Positions 9,260-17,415 of a stretch of DNA of 36,450 nucleotides are shown one piece after another. A program made the translations under genes and the position numbers. The notes under the pieces were generated by a model. That model did no database searches and was not told the origin of the DNA. It was given only the letters and a program-made list of their open reading frames with translations. The stretch lies in NCBI GenBank assembly GCA_024682415.1, contig JAIKZG010000007.1, positions 1 to 36,450 of the forward strand, given 5' to 3'. Position 1 is the first letter of the stretch; every line of letters starts with the position of its first letter. Source of the DNA: Prevotella sp. (GTDB lineage: Bacteria > Bacteroidota > Bacteroidia > Bacteroidales > Bacteroidaceae).

Positions 9260-10039
9260 CTATTTCTTCAATGCCTCAAAAAGATTGTCGAGAGCCTTGT
9301 CGGCATTGCCATCGGCTTCTTCAAGCAATGTAACGAACTTGCTGCCGATGATTGCGCCTGCAGCATTATTCTGCACGCTTTCAAGGGTCTGCTTATTGCT
9401 TATGCCAAAGCCTATCATTCGCGGATTGCGAAGATTCATCGCGTCGATCTTATGGAAATAAGCGAGTTTCTTATCTCCGAAACTGCTTTGCGCGCCTGTG
9501 ATACTTGCCGAAGAAACCATATAGATGAAGCCGTCGGTGTGCTCATCAATGAAACGCACACGCTCTTCACTCGTTTCAGGAGTAATCATCATTATCACTC
9601 TCAAATCGTATTTATCGGCTACAGGCTTCACCTTCTCTATGTAATCCTTGAAAGGAAGATCGGGAATAATCATGCCCGACGCTCCACATTCTACGCAGCT
9701 TTTGCAGAAATTCTCAATGCCATAAAACATTATCACATTGAGATAACCCATCATGATAAGCGGAATATTAACCTCCTGCTTAATTGCCTTCAACTGCTCA
9801 AAAATGCCACTAAGAGTTATCCCATTGTGCAACGCCTTTGTGCCCGCTGCCTGAATTACAGGGCCATCGGCAAGAGGGTCGGAAAACGGAATTCCCACCT
9901 CTATCATGTCTATTCCCCTATTCTGCATAGCGAGAATTACATCGCCTATAATGTCTTTCTTAGGATGGCCGGCGCAAAAATACAATGAAAGCAGTTTGCG
10001 ATCGCCACGCCTCTGAAAGAGTTCGTTTATTCTATTCAT
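9260..10039 (-). CDS. trpA: Tryptophan synthase alpha chain
   Basis: TrpA cleaves indole-3-glycerol phosphate to indole and glyceraldehyde 3-phosphate. The 259-residue TIM barrel keeps both catalytic acids in the IEVGIPFSDPLADGP block (the Glu of IEVG and the Asp of LADG) and the phosphate-binding segments GFGISNKQ and AAGAIIGSKFV. The usual YITAGDP motif after the first strand reads YFCAGHP, a mild departure. It overlaps trpF by 4 bp and precedes trpB. Confidence 0.95.
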   Translation of the reverse strand: MNRINELFQRRGDRKLLSLYFCAGHPKKDIIGDVILAMQNRGIDMIEVGIPFSDPLADGPVIQAAGTKALHNGITLSGIFEQLKAIKQEVNIPLIMMGYLNVIMFYGIENFCKSCVECGASGMIIPDLPFKDYIEKVKPVADKYDLRVIMMITPETSEERVRFIDEHTDGFIYMVSSASITGAQSSFGDKKLAYFHKIDAMNLRNPRMIGFGISNKQTLESVQNNAAGAIIGSKFVTLLEEADGNADKALDNLFEALKK

Positions 10040-10731
10040 CTTATCTTTGTTATAAAATCCTTCAATTTCTCTACGTCTTTCACTGCCGGCTCTATCTCAA
10101 AATTGCTGTTGAGGTCGATACCCACAAACTGAGGATGGCTGAATTTCTTGATGCGCTCCACATCGTCAGGGGCGATACCGCCACTCAAAATGAAAGGCGT
10201 GTTACCTTTGTATGCCTGCAATATGCTCCAGTCGAATTTCTCACCGCTTCCGCCCTTGGTGTCGCATTTCGTGTCGAAAAGGAACATATCTGCATGCCCC
10301 TCATATTCCTCGCATTTCTTTATGTCATCAGCAGAAGAAATGCTTATCGTCTTGATAAACTTCACTCCCTTGCGTATATCGGGGTCGATGGTGGCACGGA
10401 GATTGTCTATCAGAATAGGAGTTTCATTGCCATGAAGCTGCACATAATCCAAATCGAAATTATACACACGGGTGATAATGCTCTGTGGCATTTCGTCTAC
10501 AAAAACTCCCACTCGCTTTATGTTCTTAGGGTCGTAACCTTCTGGCGACTGACCTTTGTCTTTAATCAGACTGCTGACTGTGAAATCGGGTATCACTCCG
10601 GCATTCGACGAAATCTGAGCCACAAAGCGTGGGCTCTTCTGATAGAAAATAAATCCCATCATGTCAATACCAAGTGATGATACCGCGCGAATATTATCGG
10701 CATCGCGCATACCGCAAACCTTTATTATCAT
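10036..10731 (-). CDS. trpF: Phosphoribosylanthranilate isomerase
   Basis: TrpF performs the Amadori rearrangement of phosphoribosylanthranilate to the carboxyphenylaminodeoxyribulose phosphate used by TrpC. The 231-residue TIM barrel has the catalytic Cys in IKVCGMR at the N-terminus and the catalytic Asp in the VGIDLNSNFE segment near the C-terminus, with LSGGIAPDDV as a phosphate loop. It has 4-bp overlaps with both trpC and trpA, implying tight translational coupling. Confidence 0.95.
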   Translation of the reverse strand: MIIKVCGMRDADNIRAVSSLGIDMMGFIFYQKSPRFVAQISSNAGVIPDFTVSSLIKDKGQSPEGYDPKNIKRVGVFVDEMPQSIITRVYNFDLDYVQLHGNETPILIDNLRATIDPDIRKGVKFIKTISISSADDIKKCEEYEGHADMFLFDTKCDTKGGSGEKFDWSILQAYKGNTPFILSGGIAPDDVERIKKFSHPQFVGIDLNSNFEIEPAVKDVEKLKDFITKIR

Positions 10732-11513
10732 ATCTTATCTATAAATTCTTTTAACGCCTTTCCCGGGTCATTCTTCTTCATGAAGTTCTCGCCTATAAGG
10801 AAGCCATTATATCCTATAAGCCTGAGAGTGTTTACTGTCTCAGCGTCTTTTATTCCGCTTTCGCTTATCTTGCAAGCTTCTTTAGGCAGATATTTTACAA
10901 GCTCCACGCTGTTGCTTACATCGGTGATGAATGTGCCGAGATTGCGATTATTAATGCCATACATATCTGGCTCTAAATCCATGTATTTCAAGTCGTTCTC
11001 ATTGTGCATCTCAAGAAGCACTTCAAGATTAAGCTCGTGGGCAGTGTTGAGAAGAGCCTTGCATTCATCCTTTCTCAAATCGGCTGCTATAAGAAGCACT
11101 GCCGACGCTCCCGAAAGACGTGCCTGAAATAGTTGGTATTCGTCGATTACGAAATTCTTATATAGTATAGGCAACTTCACGCCAGCCTTGCGAGCATTCA
11201 CTATAAACTCATCGCTGCCTCCGAAATACTCTTCATCCGCAAGAATACTTACCGCTGCCGCTCCGTTTTCCTCATACTTCTTTGCTACATCCTCCACCTT
11301 AGCTTTCTCATGAATCCAACCCAACGACGGCGACTTGCGCTTAAACTCAGCGATAATGCCAGAAGCAGATTTCATTATAGCCTCGCTCATGCTTGCCACT
11401 TCAGTATCGGCTATCTGCTCCACTCTCGCATACAGCTGCTTAGCAGGAACGGCCTGCTTCATCCTTTCAAGCTCAACCTTTTTATGAGCGACGATTTCTT
11501 CCAATATGTCCAT
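10728..11513 (-). CDS. trpC: Indole-3-glycerol phosphate synthase
   Basis: TrpC closes the indole ring by decarboxylating the TrpF product. The 261-residue product shows the family blocks in order: the helical N-terminal extension (DILEEIVAHKKVELERMK), IIAEFKRKSPSLG with the catalytic Lys, SILADEEYFGGS, LPILYKNFVID, GINNRNLGTF and SESGIKDAETV. It is a separate polypeptide, not fused to TrpF as in enteric bacteria. It starts 25 nt after the trpD stop codon and overlaps trpF by 4 bp. Confidence 0.96.
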   Translation of the reverse strand: MDILEEIVAHKKVELERMKQAVPAKQLYARVEQIADTEVASMSEAIMKSASGIIAEFKRKSPSLGWIHEKAKVEDVAKKYEENGAAAVSILADEEYFGGSDEFIVNARKAGVKLPILYKNFVIDEYQLFQARLSGASAVLLIAADLRKDECKALLNTAHELNLEVLLEMHNENDLKYMDLEPDMYGINNRNLGTFITDVSNSVELVKYLPKEACKISESGIKDAETVNTLRLIGYNGFLIGENFMKKNDPGKALKEFIDKI

Positions 11514-11538
11514 TTTATATGTGTTATATATGTGTGTT

Positions 11539-12543
11539 TTAACTGTTTATCTGCTGGAATTTCTTGAATGTAGCGAGAGCCTTTCCGCTATCAATACTTT
11601 CACGAGCTATTTCGATGCATTCCTCAATGCTCTTCATGCCCTTTTCCATTATCTGAATACCAAAGGCGGCATTGGCAAGAACGATGTTCTTCTGTGCCGG
11701 CAACGCTCTGTTTTCAAGCACGGAATCGAAAATCGCTGCCGCCTCTTCCTCATTAGCTCCTGCTACTATCTCCTCTGGCTTAGCCAAATCAAAGCCGAGG
11801 CTCTGTGGGCTGAATATCTTTTCGTAATTATTGGTTGTTACCTTGAAATCGCCCGTAAGAGAAATCTCGTCATATCCGTCAAGACTGTTTACAATGGCAT
11901 AGTCAATGCCTATCTTCTGATAAACGTTGCTATAGAGGCGCATTTGGTCGAGATTAGCCACGCCGAGCAACTGACATTTAGGCTGAGAAGGATTGATAAT
12001 TGGGCCAAGAAGATTGAAGAACGTAGGGAAAGGCAAAGCCTTGCGGATAGGGCCTACAAACTTCATTGCCTTGGCAAACAGCTGCGCATGAAGATAAACT
12101 ATGCCACACTCATTGATACTGCGATTGAGCTTGTCGATATCAGCAGTGAATTTCACGCCGTGCTGAGCAATCACATTAGAAGCTCCGCTCACGCTCGTAG
12201 CGGCATAGTTGCCATGCTTAGCCACCTTATAGCCTGCACCTGCTATTACGAAGCATGAAGTGGTAGAGATATTAAACGTGTTCTTTCTGTCGCCGCCTGT
12301 GCCTACTACGTCAATGTATCTGTCGCAGTCGAGCATTGCCGAAACGCCTGTTTCGAGAATGCCGTCGCGGAAGCCCAACAGCTCGTCTACGGTGACACCT
12401 CTCATCTGCAAAGCAGTGAGCAAAGCGGTAATTTCCTCGGTATTGAAATCCTCGTGAGTGATACCCACAAGAATGCTCTTAGTTTCAGAACGTGAAAGTT
12501 CTTCATGGTTCAACAACCTGTTGAATATCTCTTTTGTACTCAT
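11539..12543 (-). CDS. trpD: Anthranilate phosphoribosyltransferase
   Basis: TrpD transfers phosphoribose from PRPP to anthranilate. The 334-residue form starting MSTKEIFNRLLNHEELS is chosen. The frame stays open for 28 more codons to 12627, but those codons fall between the attenuator and the gene and do not resemble the family. Motifs are intact: VGTGGDRKNTFNIST (PRPP binding), KHGNYAATSVSGASN and NLLGPIINP. In this operon trpD comes first after the leader and attenuator, so its expression is the direct readout of attenuation. It stands alone and is not fused to TrpG. Confidence 0.95.
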   Translation of the reverse strand: MSTKEIFNRLLNHEELSRSETKSILVGITHEDFNTEEITALLTALQMRGVTVDELLGFRDGILETGVSAMLDCDRYIDVVGTGGDRKNTFNISTTSCFVIAGAGYKVAKHGNYAATSVSGASNVIAQHGVKFTADIDKLNRSINECGIVYLHAQLFAKAMKFVGPIRKALPFPTFFNLLGPIINPSQPKCQLLGVANLDQMRLYSNVYQKIGIDYAIVNSLDGYDEISLTGDFKVTTNNYEKIFSPQSLGFDLAKPEEIVAGANEEEAAAIFDSVLENRALPAQKNIVLANAAFGIQIMEKGMKSIEECIEIARESIDSGKALATFKKFQQINS

Positions 12544-12629
12544 AATAGTATGTATTTTTAGTTTTCTTCTGATGTTTAGCTTTAAAAATAAAAGTAATGA
12601 ATTACGTTCAGGCTCAATCTCTCTCAACG

Positions 12630-12658
12630 AAAAAAGGCCTGTCGCAAGACAGACCTTT
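12630..12658 (-). terminator. trp attenuator (intrinsic terminator between trpL and trpD)
   Basis: On the minus strand AAAGGTCTGTC (12658-12648), loop TTGC and GACAGGCCTTT (12643-12633) form an 11-bp stem with one G-U pair, followed by six T (12635-12630). It lies 49 nt after the trpL stop codon and 87 nt before the trpD start. A terminator placed between promoter and first structural gene, downstream of a Trp-rich leader peptide, is the layout of ribosome-mediated attenuation. By hand I see a possible competing pair: GAGCAGA, just after the trpL stop, with TCTGTC of the terminator's first arm; GCTTAC, directly after the Trp codons, can pair with GTGAGC. Confidence 0.85.
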
Positions 12659-12707
12659 ATATTTTTATTTACCTCAACTTTATGTACGGCAAACTCTGCT
12701 CACGACT

Positions 12708-12761
12708 TTATTTCATCTTGAGTAAGCGCCACCACCATGCTGTTGAAGTAATATTCATCAT
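12708..12761 (-). CDS. trpL: trp operon leader peptide with three consecutive Trp codons
   Basis: The minus strand encodes a complete 17-residue peptide, MMNITSTAWWWRLLKMK, ending in TAA. Residues 9-11 are Trp-Trp-Trp (TGG TGG TGG). Three tandem Trp codons in 17 residues, directly upstream of an intrinsic terminator and of trpD, are very hard to explain except as a tryptophan sensor: a ribosome stalled for lack of Trp-tRNA would favour an antiterminator. It lies about 26 nt downstream of the predicted transcription start. Two adjacent ATG codons could both serve as start. No function beyond attenuation is expected for the peptide. Confidence 0.88.
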   Translation of the reverse strand: MMNITSTAWWWRLLKMK

Positions 12762-12792
12762 TTTATTATTGTTTTTATTTTTATTTCGCTTG

Positions 12793-12823
12793 CAAATATA
12801 AAAATAATAAAGCAATCAGCAAA
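12793..12823 (-). promoter_or_regulatory. Promoter of the trpL-DCFABEG operon
   Basis: On the minus strand TTTG (12823-12820), a 19-bp spacer and TATATTTG (12800-12793) match the Bacteroidetes housekeeping consensus exactly. The predicted transcript starts near 12787. No operator-like dyad was noticed over it, consistent with control by attenuation rather than repression. Confidence 0.8.
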
Positions 12824-12909
12824 ACTTTTGCAATAAAAACTTATTATTTTCTATCAAATTCATGTTTATTCGTGATTATTCCGAATAAATGAAAGAAAAA
12901 AGGCGGCTT

Positions 12910-13569
12910 TTATTTCACTTTCTTGAATGCCAGACCGGTCTTCATGCCCTTAATGTTAGAAGACAATGAAGTAATGGTCTTGATTGTGCTGTTGTAATTG
13001 CCAGCGATATTGCCTGCCGTCTGCAAGAGAGTAAGAAGCTTGGTAGTGTCGAAACTCAGGCTCAATGTCTTGCCTGAAATCTGAGCATAACCGCTTACAG
13101 TGGTAACTCCGCTGGTAAGAGTAATCTTTGTGCCGTTGATTGCGTAGGTGCCTACGGTCTTCTTGCCGTTGATAATGCTTGTGAAATTGCCCTTGTTGTC
13201 GAACACCATCTGCATCGCACCCGGCTTAATGCCAAGTCTTTTGAGCTGTTCGCCCAGTCTGTCCTCTATCTTTTTGGCAGCATATTTTCCACCCATCTGA
13301 GTGAGGAAGCTGTCGCTTGTAAACGCGATTGAAGGCTCAGAGTAATTCCAAGTTCCGGCAATGGTTTTATTAGAAGCAGCCTTGTCGCCACTGATTACAG
13401 ACACCAAAGAATTAACTATTCCTCCCTTGCTGTCTGAAGTTTTGTTACCATTGATTACACTTCCGATAGCAGAACCGAGAGAGCCCAAATCTACCTGCGC
13501 GCTTGCGCTGACTGCGTTGCCCATGAGCATTGCGCCCACAAGAGCAACATTCATAAAAATCTTTTTCAT
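12910..13569 (-). CDS. DUF4923-type secreted lipocalin-like protein
   Basis: This 219-residue protein begins with a clear signal peptide (MKKIFMNVALVGAMLMGNAVSASAQ, cleavage after about residue 25). The mature part contains a region of uncertain structure (VDLGSLGSAIGSVING...) followed by an alternating beta-strand region (IAGTWNYSEPSIAF, MQMVFDNKGNFTSIING, GTYAINGTKITLTS, ISGKTLSLSFDTTKLL). This is the layout of the DUF4923/lipocalin-like proteins common in Bacteroidales, whose function is unknown. It would be periplasmic or outer-membrane associated; no lipobox Cys is seen. It follows the TRIC channel gene after 40 nt and is probably the last gene of that transcript. A short A/T-flanked GCCGCC element just after the stop is too weak to call a terminator. 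Confidence 0.75.
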   Translation of the reverse strand: MKKIFMNVALVGAMLMGNAVSASAQVDLGSLGSAIGSVINGNKTSDSKGGIVNSLVSVISGDKAASNKTIAGTWNYSEPSIAFTSDSFLTQMGGKYAAKKIEDRLGEQLKRLGIKPGAMQMVFDNKGNFTSIINGKKTVGTYAINGTKITLTSGVTTVSGYAQISGKTLSLSFDTTKLLTLLQTAGNIAGNYNSTIKTITSLSSNIKGMKTGLAFKKVK

Positions 13570-13609
13570 CTTATTATAATTATATACGTTGTGTTTTCTC
13601 TATATGTTT

Positions 13610-14251
13610 CTATTCATCCTCGCTTTTTAGTATTGGCAGAGAAATGTGGTATTTCACGGCGAAGAATCTTATCAGGCATATACACAGGAATGTGGTTATG
13701 GCTGTGATACTCACGTTTACGTCGCATTCTATCATAAGCCAATATACCAAACCGCCTATCACGCTCGCCATGGCATATATTTCCTTTTGGAAAATGATAG
13801 GCTCATTATTGAGCAGCACATCACGGATTACTCCGCCTGCCGCGCCCGTGATACATCCCATGATGATAGCCACCCAGAAAGGATGTCCGCAGACCAATGT
13901 CTTCTGCAATCCCGCGATAGTGAACAGCGCAAGACCGAGGGTGTCAAACGTGAGCCACGCGTTTTCAAGCCTTTTTAGCGAATGGGCGAACAGGATTACT
14001 ACCACCTGTGCCAACATCGTACATATCATGTAAATAGGCGATGTCATCCAGAAAGGAGTCTGATCGAGCATAACGTCGCGGATAGTACCGCCACCTATCG
14101 CCACGGCAATGCCACAGACGAAACCGCCAAACCAGTCGAAATGCTTTGCCGCTGCCTGACGAATGCCTGAAATGGCAAAAGCGAAAGTACCGATAAACTC
14201 TATAATTTGCTGCACCGTATGGGCAACAACGGGGTCAGTATAGAACATCAT
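13610..14251 (-). CDS. TRIC-family (UPF0126, YicG-like) membrane cation channel
   Basis: The 213-residue hydrophobic protein has two tandem UPF0126 halves, each with a glycine-rich re-entrant motif: GGGTIRDVMLDQTPFWM (about residues 53-69) and GAAGGVIRDVLLNNEPIIF (about 136-154). About seven membrane segments can be drawn. Bacterial homologues form trimeric cation channels related to animal TRIC channels; the physiological ion and role in bacteria are not settled. An ATG one codon further in would also serve as start. It lies 30 nt downstream of the dehydrogenase gene and 40 nt upstream of the DUF4923 gene, all on the minus strand. Confidence 0.88.
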   Translation of the reverse strand: MMFYTDPVVAHTVQQIIEFIGTFAFAISGIRQAAAKHFDWFGGFVCGIAVAIGGGTIRDVMLDQTPFWMTSPIYMICTMLAQVVVILFAHSLKRLENAWLTFDTLGLALFTIAGLQKTLVCGHPFWVAIIMGCITGAAGGVIRDVLLNNEPIIFQKEIYAMASVIGGLVYWLMIECDVNVSITAITTFLCICLIRFFAVKYHISLPILKSEDE

Positions 14252-14281
14252 TCAAATATTTCTATTCCTTATATTATATAC

Positions 14282-15235
14282 CTAATTCACCTTATTGATA
14301 GGAGAACCATTGATAAACGCTTCCACATTCTTCACCACCTGACGATAAAGGCGAGTTCTTGCCTCAAGCGTAGCCCACGCGATATGAGGAGTGAAGAAAG
14401 CATTCTCGCATTTCAAAAGAGGATTATCCTTGCGTGGAGGTTCCATCGTCATAGTGTCAGCACCATAGGCTGAGAGAATGCCGCAACTTAAAGCGTCGGC
14501 TACATCTTCCTCATTTATAAGTCCGCCTCTGCCTGTATTGATTATCACTGCGCCTTTCTTCATTTTGGCAATACTCTCCTCGCAAATCATTTCCTTGGTA
14601 TCGGCATTCAACGGACAATGCAAAGTAATGATGTCGCTCTCTGCCAACAATTCATCAAGAGATTTCTTTTCTATTCCCTCAGGCAGAGAAGCTGCGTCCT
14701 TACTTGTAGAGGCGATAACTTTCATTCCGAAATCGCAGGCAATCTTTGCCACCTGCATACCGATGTTGCCAAGCCCCACAATACCAAGCGTCATGCCATA
14801 CACCTCACGCAGATTAGTATCCCAATAGCAGAAGTCAGGATTTTCGCTCCATCTTCCCTCACGATTGAGCACTGAATAATGCTCCACGCGATTAAAGATA
14901 TTGAATATGTGGGCAAATGTCATCTGCGCCACGCTCATAGTACTATAAGCAGGCACATTGCATACCACTACCCCATGCTTGCTTGCCGCTTCAAGGTCTA
15001 TCGTATTGTAGCCTGTAGCCTGCACACAGATAAGTTTCAGATTTGGCAGCTCATCAAAAAGCTGCGCGTTGAAAGCCACTTTGTTGGTAAGAATAATGTC
15101 TGCGTCCTTAGCTCTTTCCACCACCTCACTCTCATCAGTGCGCGGATAGACGGTAAGGCTGCCCAGATTGTTAAGCTCGTCGTAGCTTATATCACCCGGG
15201 TTGGCGGCATATCCGTCGAGTATTACAATTTTCAT
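14282..15235 (-). CDS. D-2-hydroxyacid dehydrogenase (glycerate/hydroxypyruvate reductase-like)
   Basis: A NAD(P)-dependent D-2-hydroxyacid dehydrogenase of 317 residues. The Rossmann motif GLGNIG is at 154-159, with catalytic Arg R236 in INTGRGGLINEEDV, the acid E265 in ADTMTMEPPRKDNPLL and His H284 in TPHIAWATLEAR. The spacing and the EPPRKDNPLL segment resemble glycerate dehydrogenases (HprA type), which reduce hydroxypyruvate or glyoxylate, but substrate cannot be fixed from sequence alone. It starts 16 nt after rarA and ends 30 nt before the TRIC gene, so it is within the same transcript. Confidence 0.9.
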   Translation of the reverse strand: MKIVILDGYAANPGDISYDELNNLGSLTVYPRTDESEVVERAKDADIILTNKVAFNAQLFDELPNLKLICVQATGYNTIDLEAASKHGVVVCNVPAYSTMSVAQMTFAHIFNIFNRVEHYSVLNREGRWSENPDFCYWDTNLREVYGMTLGIVGLGNIGMQVAKIACDFGMKVIASTSKDAASLPEGIEKKSLDELLAESDIITLHCPLNADTKEMICEESIAKMKKGAVIINTGRGGLINEEDVADALSCGILSAYGADTMTMEPPRKDNPLLKCENAFFTPHIAWATLEARTRLYRQVVKNVEAFINGSPINKVN

Positions 15236-15251
15236 ATCGTTTTTTTATAGA

Positions 15252-16526
15252 TTAGTCTTTAAATCGGTCGCCCCAGAGCTGAAGCATACGCTGATATTGG
15301 CGTTCTTCGCTCGGAGTGTGCTGCGCATGCCAGAAACGCCTTGCCTGCAAAGCGTCGGGCAGATATTGCTGCGCCGTGAAATTGCCGGGATAGTCATGAG
15401 GATATTTATATCCGTCGCTATAGCCCAGCTGAGCCATCAGCTCGGTAGGCGCATTGCGCAGATGGAGTGGCACAGGCTGATTGCCGCTTTTTCTCACTTC
15501 CTGCAAAGCGTCGTTAATGCCCATGTAGGCGCTGTTGCTCTTTGGGCTTGTAGCAAGATAAACAGCAGCCTCTGCCAAAGGAATTCTTCCCTCTGGCCAT
15601 CCTATTTTCATAACAGCGTCGAATGCAGCGTTAGCCAGCAGCAACGCATTAGGATTGGCAAGCCCTATATCCTCGGAAGCGCTGATTACAAGGCGGCGCG
15701 CGATAAACTGAGGGTCTTCTCCTCCCTCTATCATTCTCGCCATCCAATATAAGGCAGCGTCGGGATCAGAACCGCGAATGCTCTTAATGAAAGCGGAAAT
15801 AATGTCGTAATGCATTTCGCCGTCTTTATCGTAAGCCAAAGGATTCTGTTGCAGGCGGTCTACCACGAGCTGATCGGTAATCACAACTTCATCGCTGTTG
15901 GCAGCACCCACCACAAGCTCAAGAATATTCAGCAACTTGCGCGCGTCGCCACCGCTGTATCTCATTATAGCGTCGGTTTCGGCAAGAGTGATATTCATCT
16001 TTTTCAGTTCCACATCTTCATGTATCGCCCTGTTGAGCAGGTCGAGCAAATCTTCTTTCTGCAAAGATTTGAGCACATAGAGCTGGCAGCGCGAGAGCAA
16101 CGGGCGGATAACCTCAAACGATGGATTCTCGGTGGTAGCACCTATCAGCGTCACCACGCCACGCTCCACAGCGCCCAGCAGCGAGTCTTGCTGCGACTTG
16201 CTGAAACGATGGATTTCATCAATAAAGAGTATTGGAGAATTGGAATTGAAAAAAGTGCTGTTCTTAGCCTTGTTTATCACATCCCTCACATCCTTCACAC
16301 CGCTCGTCACGGCACTAAGGGTGTAAAACGGAGTCTGCAATTTGTTTGCTATGATATGCGCGAGAGTGGTCTTGCCTACCCCCGGAGGCCCCCATAAGAT
16401 AAATGAGGAGATATGTCCCGTGTCAATCATCTTACGCAGGACGGCACCCTCGCCCACCAAGTGTTTCTGCCCGACGTATTCATCGAGCGTGCGAGGTCTC
16501 ATTCTTTCAGCTAAAGGTTCGCTCAT
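15252..16526 (-). CDS. rarA: Replication-associated recombination protein A (RarA/MgsA AAA ATPase)
   Basis: RarA acts at stalled replication forks; it is a clamp-loader-like AAA+ ATPase. Taking MSEPLAERMRPRTLDEYVGQ as the N-terminus gives 424 residues. An in-frame ATG 9 codons upstream exists but precedes the conserved start. Walker A is GPPGVGKTT at about 46-54, Walker B ILFIDEIHRF at about 99-108, and sensor 1 is in LIGATTENPSFEV. The C-terminal lid and tetramerisation domain (EDIGLANPNALLLANAAFDAV, GYKYPHDYPGNFTAQQYLPD) is complete. It lies 79 nt downstream of the lysozyme gene. Confidence 0.96.
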   Translation of the reverse strand: MSEPLAERMRPRTLDEYVGQKHLVGEGAVLRKMIDTGHISSFILWGPPGVGKTTLAHIIANKLQTPFYTLSAVTSGVKDVRDVINKAKNSTFFNSNSPILFIDEIHRFSKSQQDSLLGAVERGVVTLIGATTENPSFEVIRPLLSRCQLYVLKSLQKEDLLDLLNRAIHEDVELKKMNITLAETDAIMRYSGGDARKLLNILELVVGAANSDEVVITDQLVVDRLQQNPLAYDKDGEMHYDIISAFIKSIRGSDPDAALYWMARMIEGGEDPQFIARRLVISASEDIGLANPNALLLANAAFDAVMKIGWPEGRIPLAEAAVYLATSPKSNSAYMGINDALQEVRKSGNQPVPLHLRNAPTELMAQLGYSDGYKYPHDYPGNFTAQQYLPDALQARRFWHAQHTPSEERQYQRMLQLWGDRFKD

Positions 16527-16605
16527 AATAATTTTGAATGCAAACTTACACAAAAAAATCGTAACTAAAGCCTACAGGAATAAAAAAAGGCAGAGGCATA
16601 AAATA

Positions 16606-17415
16606 TTACTTTCCTATCGTCAGTTTTTTCAAGTCGTAATAAGAGCCGTTGTAGATATTGAAATCCACATCGCCCTCTATTCCGTCGAGCCTGCCGGCAT
16701 CAGTGTGCTGCCAGAATTTCCACGCGCCTTTATATTCCACTTTCTTAACGTAATAATGCGCTATCCAGTAAGGATAATCATTGAATACGGAAGCACTCAG
16801 ATAAGCCTCCTTAAACTTGTAATTAGTATAGATTATAGGTTTCACATGGTATTTATCCTCCACAATGTGAAGCCATGTGAGGATATCTCTCTGGAAATCC
16901 TCCACATCCACATTGCTCGGTTTATGCTCCACATCGAGCACAGGAGGCAAGTCGCCTTCCTCTAAATGCACCTGTTTCAAGAAATAATAAGCCTGCTCGC
17001 GAGGCGTAGATTTGTTGCTCCAGAAATGGTACACACCACGGATAAAGCCATATTCGCGCGCCTGATAAAAATTATCGTTGAAATTCTCATCAAGCTGCGA
17101 CGCTCCCTCCGTAGCCTTTATCATGATAAATCTTATGGGGCAACCCTCTATCATGGCGTTGGAAAGTTTGTTCCAGTCTATCTCGCCCTGATAATGAGAG
17201 ATGTCAATGCCATGTATCTCGTAGCCTTCGGGGTAGTTAGCATCGCCATAAAGGGCACGCCATCTGAATCCCTGAGGACTTACGAAGAAATAGTAGAATC
17301 CCCATACATACAGTATCATGATACCGATACCGCCCGCCCACCACGTCCAGCGTGGCAGGCGGTGTATCCAAGAATTGTTTCTCTTATGCTTATTATATTT
17401 CCTTTTCGTGCTCAA
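16606..17415 (-). CDS. Membrane-anchored GH25 lysozyme
   Basis: Glycoside hydrolase family 25 enzymes cleave the MurNAc-GlcNAc bond of peptidoglycan. The 269-residue protein has a very basic N-terminus (KRKYNKHKR), one transmembrane segment (about 24-45) and then a GH25 barrel: IHGIDISHYQGEIDW with D71, FIMIKATEG, EYGFIRGVYHFW, the catalytic pair in PPVLDVEH (D161, E163) and KPIIYTNYKF. The enzyme should therefore sit in the inner membrane and act in the periplasm. The start overlaps the 3' end of pfp by 23 bp; the next ATG lies inside the membrane segment, so the overlap appears real. Confidence 0.92.
   Translation of the reverse strand: MSTKRKYNKHKRNNSWIHRLPRWTWWAGGIGIMILYVWGFYYFFVSPQGFRWRALYGDANYPEGYEIHGIDISHYQGEIDWNKLSNAMIEGCPIRFIMIKATEGASQLDENFNDNFYQAREYGFIRGVYHFWSNKSTPREQAYYFLKQVHLEEGDLPPVLDVEHKPSNVDVEDFQRDILTWLHIVEDKYHVKPIIYTNYKFKEAYLSASVFNDYPYWIAHYYVKKVEYKGAWKFWQHTDAGRLDGIEGDVDFNIYNGSYYDLKKLTIGK

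Noticed and set aside
12544..12627. 28-codon N-terminal extension of trpD
   Set aside because: It lies between the attenuator and the gene, and the residues do not fit TrpD; MSTKEIFNRLL is the natural start.
16527..16553. 9-codon extension of rarA
   Set aside because: The conserved RarA N-terminus begins at the inner Met (MSEPLAERMRP).
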